Origin: CAZNER01 sp964572065
GTDB lineage: Bacteria > Patescibacteriota > Dojkabacteria > JAHIVN01
Direction of reading: 5' to 3'
DNA length: 7,777 nt
Assembly (NCBI GenBank): GCA_964572065.1
Contig: CAZNER010000086.1
Span: 1-7,777, forward strand
In this document: positions 5,847 through 7,777 of the stretch, one piece after another
Layout: the number at the start of each line of letters is the position of its first letter
Position numbering within the stretch: position 1 is the stretch's first letter
Position numbers and translations under genes: made by a program
The notes under the pieces: generated by a model
The model's input: the letters and a program-made list of their open reading frames with translations, nothing else
Databases searched by the model: none
Told to the model about the DNA's origin: nothing

Positions 5847-7103
5847 TTACTTAAACTTCAATAATCCTTTTCTCATATCTGCAGTAGCCTGTGCTTGAGC
5901 ATCTTTTTTAGATAAACCTTGTCTAACAAGTTGAGCTTTCCTTTTAGAAATAAGACTAATCCTTTCTCCAGCTCTCTTTTGTGCTTCTGTTGGTCTACCA
6001 GCACGTGTTCTTTTCTTCTTTTTACCTGTTGCTGTCCCACGTGTGAAAAATATGAATGATTCAGCTGGTTTATCTTCTTCTTCTTCAAACATTTGAGAAA
6101 ATTCAGGTTCTTCAATTAAATCTAAAAATTTTTTAGGTTTAGGTGGGATTTGAGGTTTCACTTTTTTAGGTTTGGGAGGGATTTGAGGTTTAGGTTTAGG
6201 TTTAGGTTTAGCTTTAGGTTTAGGTTTAGGTTTAGCTTTAATCTTTTCAAATTCTTTACGTTCCTCTTCGAGAGCCTTTCTTTCCTCGTCATGTCTTTCT
6301 CTCATCTTTTTAAGATTTTCTCTAACTTCAATTAATTCTTTTTTCTTTTCTTCGGTTAATTTCTTTTCTTCAAGTAATTTAGCTGTCTCTTTAGCTAATT
6401 TTGCACGTTCCTCTTCTCTATTTTTAAGGTCTTCTTCATCTTTTATGAATTGTTCGTAATCATCTTCTGTATCAGCAAAACGAACATGTTTTACTTTAAT
6501 AGGTATTCTCACATCTTCAACAGTCTCTTCTATCTCATCATAATCAGGATGTCTAATAACATCCACAACCTTACTACTACGCGCTGATTTCCTTGCTATA
6601 GCTAATCTTTCTTTATTAGAAAGGGATGTTAATCTATCTTCCTCAATATCATCTAATATTTGAGCAATAGCATAATAATGTTCTAATAGATCTATCTTTT
6701 CAATACCTTTAATTTTATTGAGTTCCTTTTCAAGGGCATCCTGAAATTCTTTTAAATGTTCTCTGTTAATAAGAGCTATTTTAACATATCTATCAACAAG
6801 TGATTCAGATAACGATTTAATGGCTCTTTTTCTCTTAGGTTTAGGTTTTGTTTTATCTACTAATTTCTTAACAGGTGGTTTTAACCTAACTTCTTTGAAT
6901 TTCTTTTTAGAGATAATCTTTTTAGTCTGATTATGAACTTTTTCTTTTTGTGTCTTTTTCAATTTAGCTTTTTGTCTATCATCAAAATTTCTAATAATAA
7001 AATTTCTTAATTGGGTTTTATTCATTTTGTTGAGATTTTCATCACTATCTTCAGATTGTATGTATCTTGCCATTTCAAGTAATTCCTTTTTACTTTTATT
7101 CAT
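5847..7103 (-). CDS. Coiled-coil, KP-repeat basic protein with SAP-like N-terminus
   Basis: This is a 418-residue protein of unknown function. Residues 3-40 (KKELLEMARYI, then MNKTQLRNFIIRNF) look like a short SAP/HeH-type helical pair. Residues 41-96 are very basic. Residues 100-175 are predicted helical by composition. Residues 215-290 are a long Glu/Lys/Arg coiled coil. Residues 289-306 are a KP dipeptide run, followed by two copies of KPQIPPKPKK. After an acidic patch (330-346) comes a basic tail with GRPTEAQKRAGER and SKRKAQLVRQGLSKKDA. The architecture suits a DNA-condensing, scaffold or minor virion protein that bridges partners, but no known family is recognised. The open frame extends to 7145 only through a TTG; the ATG at 7103 directly follows a TATA-like run and is preferred. 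The divergent neighbour is the FYVE/RING-like gene. Confidence 0.85.
   Translation of the reverse strand: MNKSKKELLEMARYIQSEDSDENLNKMNKTQLRNFIIRNFDDRQKAKLKKTQKEKVHNQTKKIISKKKFKEVRLKPPVKKLVDKTKPKPKRKRAIKSLSESLVDRYVKIALINREHLKEFQDALEKELNKIKGIEKIDLLEHYYAIAQILDDIEEDRLTSLSNKERLAIARKSARSSKVVDVIRHPDYDEIEETVEDVRIPIKVKHVRFADTEDDYEQFIKDEEDLKNREEERAKLAKETAKLLEEKKLTEEKKKELIEVRENLKKMRERHDEERKALEEERKEFEKIKAKPKPKPKAKPKPKPKPQIPPKPKKVKPQIPPKPKKFLDLIEEPEFSQMFEEEEDKPAESFIFFTRGTATGKKKKRTRAGRPTEAQKRAGERISLISKRKAQLVRQGLSKKDAQAQATADMRKGLLKFK
6145..6191 (-). repeat. 33-base direct repeat encoding two IPPKPKK units
   Basis: GGGATTTGAGGTTT occurs at 6145-6158 and again at 6178-6191, 33 bases apart. Similar TTTTTTAGGTTT stretches precede each copy. 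The period of 11 codons keeps frame and encodes two KPQIPPKPKK segments, which points to tandem duplication inside the gene. Confidence 0.7.
6189..6236 (-). repeat. Two 24-bp tandem repeats of TTTAGG units
   Basis: Bases 6189-6212 and 6213-6236 are identical 24-mers, each TTTAGG three times and then TTTAGC. In the minus-strand gene each copy encodes AKPKPKPK-type residues. The repeat is in frame, so length changes by slippage would only lengthen or shorten the KP linker. Confidence 0.85.
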
Positions 7104-7115
7104 TATATATAATAA
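7104..7115 (-). promoter_or_regulatory. TATA-like leader of the 418-residue gene
   Basis: On the minus strand TTATTATATATA abuts the ATG at 7103. It supports that ATG over the upstream TTG at 7145. Confidence 0.38.
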
Positions 7116-7207
7116 CCACATAAAATAATTCAACCATGTACACAATAGATAAGAATAACGAATAAGAACCAGTAGACGATAGGCATCTTAGTCATAAAAA
7201 AATTAGG

Positions 7208-7241
7208 TTTGTTATACATACTTATAGTATTGCATAACAAA
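7208..7241. repeat. Imperfect long hairpin
   Basis: TTTGTTAT (7208-7215) pairs perfectly with ATAACAAA (7234-7241). After a small internal loop ATAC (7218-7221) pairs with GTAT (7227-7230). The overall arms are about 14 bases with one mismatch and one bulge. Confidence 0.5.
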
Positions 7242-7255
7242 TTGTTTATGTAGAA

Positions 7256-7289
7256 TCCCTAATACAAATTTGTTCAAAACTCTTAGGGA
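7256..7289. repeat. TCCCTAA/TTAGGGA inverted repeat with nested palindrome
   Basis: TCCCTAA (7256-7262) and TTAGGGA (7283-7289) are exact reverse complements across a 20-base spacer. The spacer holds the perfect 10-bp palindrome ACAAATTTGT (7264-7273). The GGG/CCC content stands out against the AT-rich surroundings. Confidence 0.5.
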
Positions 7290-7361
7290 AGCGATAACAT
7301 ATAGAAAATGTAACAAAATTTAAAACTTAACCAACAAGTAAGGCGAAGGATTTTATATATT

Positions 7362-7395
7362 TCTGTACAGATCAAATCCTCTAAATCTCTGTACA
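7362..7395. repeat. TCTGTACAGA palindrome plus half-site
   Basis: TCTGTACAGA (7362-7371) is a perfect 10-bp palindrome. TCTGTACA recurs at 7388-7395, 26 bases further on, forming both a direct and an inverted repeat with it. It lies just upstream of the TATA-like box of the FYVE/RING-like gene, a typical operator position. The core is shared with the hairpin at 4514-4534. Confidence 0.55.
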
Positions 7396-7397
7396 TT

Positions 7398-7416
7398 CTA
7401 TATAGAGAAAAAAAAT
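7398..7416 (+). promoter_or_regulatory. TATA-like leader of the FYVE/RING-like gene
   Basis: CTATATAGAG (7398-7407) followed by an A-run leads into the ATG at 7417. The TGTACA half-site ends three bases before it. Confidence 0.38.
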
Positions 7417-7656
7417 ATGGAAGAATTTCATAATAAATTACATAATGTTCATGAAGAATTAAGATATCTATGGAGAAGAAGACACTTTAAAAAATGTAAT
7501 TTATGTAAAGAGTATCATGAGACAACGATACCATGCAGATTTTGTAGGAACAGGTTGTGTTTTGAATGTAGCTTTATCAAAGTAGTTGTATGCGAGTCAT
7601 GTCATATAGACCGGCGTATTATAGGCATGCTCAAAAATAAAAAAAAATCTAAATAG
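7417..7656 (+). CDS. Small FYVE/RING-like double zinc-binding protein
   Basis: This is a 79-residue protein with eight cysteines in four CxxC pairs: C27/C30, C40/C43, C48/C51 and C59/C62. The spacings are 9, 4 and 7 residues. The central C-x2-C-x4-C-x2-C is the spacing typical of FYVE-type treble-clef fingers, and the whole is compatible with a cross-brace that binds two zinc ions, as in RING or FYVE domains. The membrane-lipid signature of true FYVE domains (the RHHCR box) is not present; a basic RRRHFKK (20-26) precedes the first pair. Viral RING proteins often act as ubiquitin ligases and FYVE-like proteins act at membranes, but neither role is shown here. The N-terminus is a charged helix and the C-terminus is a lysine-rich tail. 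The stop at 7656 is nine bases before the next start, so the two plus-strand genes are tightly packed. Confidence 0.85.
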   Translation: MEEFHNKLHNVHEELRYLWRRRHFKKCNLCKEYHETTIPCRFCRNRLCFECSFIKVVVCESCHIDRRIIGMLKNKKKSK

Positions 7657-7665
7657 ATAATATAA

Positions 7666-7777
7666 ATGAATACTGAACAGATTATTAAAGATACATGTAA
7701 GTATAATAGTGAAGATGATGGTCCTGAGTATAAAACTGTCTATTGTGTTAATGAAGTGGACCCTATTAGTCACGATA
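7666..7777 (+). CDS. 5' end of a hypothetical gene, cut by the window edge
   Basis: An ATG at 7666 opens a frame that stays free of stops to the end of the window. The 37 visible residues begin MNTEQIIKDTCKYNSEDDG and run on to a VNEVDPISHD segment. The leader ATAATATAA directly before the ATG gives TAAATG, as at the 97-residue and zinc-finger genes, which supports a real start. It lies nine bases after the FYVE/RING-like gene. The visible part is acidic, has two cysteines and matches nothing I recognise. The function cannot be judged from this fragment. Confidence 0.6.
   Translation, partial: MNTEQIIKDTCKYNSEDDGPEYKTVYCVNEVDPISHD

Larger units (their letters stand above)
7104..7416. other. 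Divergent intergenic region rich in inverted repeats
   Basis: These 313 bases separate the minus-strand 418-residue gene from the plus-strand FYVE/RING-like gene, and no frame longer than a few codons has a credible start here. They contain TATA-like leaders at both ends, an imperfect hairpin at 7208-7241, a TCCCTAA/TTAGGGA inverted repeat at 7256-7289, and TGTACAGA repeats at 7362-7395. The 10-mer TGTACACAAT at 7137-7146 also occurs at 4529-4538 in the other divergent region. A regulatory region is the simplest reading; a replication role is possible. Confidence 0.6.

Noticed and set aside
5873..6115. Second minus-strand frame of 80 codons inside the 418-residue gene
   Set aside because: It is an out-of-frame shadow with lysine-rich content and no leader; the main frame is longer and has structured segments.
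6189..6236. Telomere-like TTTAGG repeat
   Set aside because: It is only eight units, interrupted by TTTAGC, and lies in frame inside a coding region encoding Lys-Pro repeats.
6150..6335. Plus-strand frame rich in FRFRFR and LF residues
   Set aside because: It is the antisense shadow of the KP-repeat and coiled-coil part of the 418-residue gene, and its composition follows from that repeat.
7104..7145. Upstream extension of the 418-residue protein from a TTG
   Set aside because: It is a non-ATG start and the extension covers the TATA-like leader next to the ATG at 7103.
1..7777. CRISPR arrays, tRNA or rRNA genes, insertion sequences and terminal inverted repeats
   Set aside because: I found no regularly spaced repeats, no cloverleaf-like segments, no transposase frame, and no match between the two ends of the window.

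Overview
The window is AT-rich (roughly 70% A+T by eye) and gene-dense. It reads as part of a eukaryote-infecting dsDNA virus or virus-derived mobile element. The anchor gene is a 1202-residue family B DNA polymerase of the protein-primed type, related to those of Polintons/Mavericks, adintoviruses, mavirus-like virophages and linear plasmids. The small genes around it have a giant-virus/virophage flavour: a DUF5754-like basic protein, a protein with five zinc fingers, SAP/Rho-N-like DNA-binding modules, and a FYVE/RING-like protein. Long frames stay open under the standard code, with TAA and TAG stops. TATA-like runs sit directly before ATGs, there are no convincing Shine-Dalgarno sites and no introns are visible. 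No capsid, ATPase, protease or integrase gene lies in this window, so assignment to a named lineage is inference.

Layout. Bases 1-69 hold a hairpin downstream of a 97-residue orphan (70-363, minus). The polymerase follows (398-4006, minus), then a 92-residue basic protein with a possible helix-turn-helix (4114-4392, minus). A 228-bp divergent intergenic region (4393-4620) carries a 12-bp perfect inverted repeat and a TGTACAGT hairpin. Two plus-strand genes follow: the DUF5754-like protein (4621-4920) and the zinc-finger protein (4959-5456). They converge through a hairpin (5452-5479) on two minus-strand genes: a 112-residue SAP/Rho-N-like protein (5475-5813) and a 418-residue coiled-coil, KP-repeat protein (5847-7103). 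A second divergent intergenic region (7104-7416, 313 bp) is full of inverted repeats, including TGTACAGA copies. The window ends with a FYVE/RING-like gene (7417-7656) and the start of another plus-strand gene (7666 onward).

How the parts may work together. The polymerase would replicate the element. Its approximately 500-residue N-terminal extension has a SAP/Rho-N-like segment, a proline-rich linker and an OTU-protease-like segment, so it could supply the terminal protein, DNA binding and protein processing. The same SAP-like and IPPKP elements recur in the 112- and 418-residue proteins, which suggests a shared DNA- or partner-binding set. Zinc-finger, HTH-like and FYVE/RING-like proteins are plausible regulators or host-interaction factors. 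Hairpins of similar geometry follow several genes and may mark transcript 3' ends, as in mimivirus. The two divergent promoter regions share TGTACA-centred repeats that could be common operator sites.
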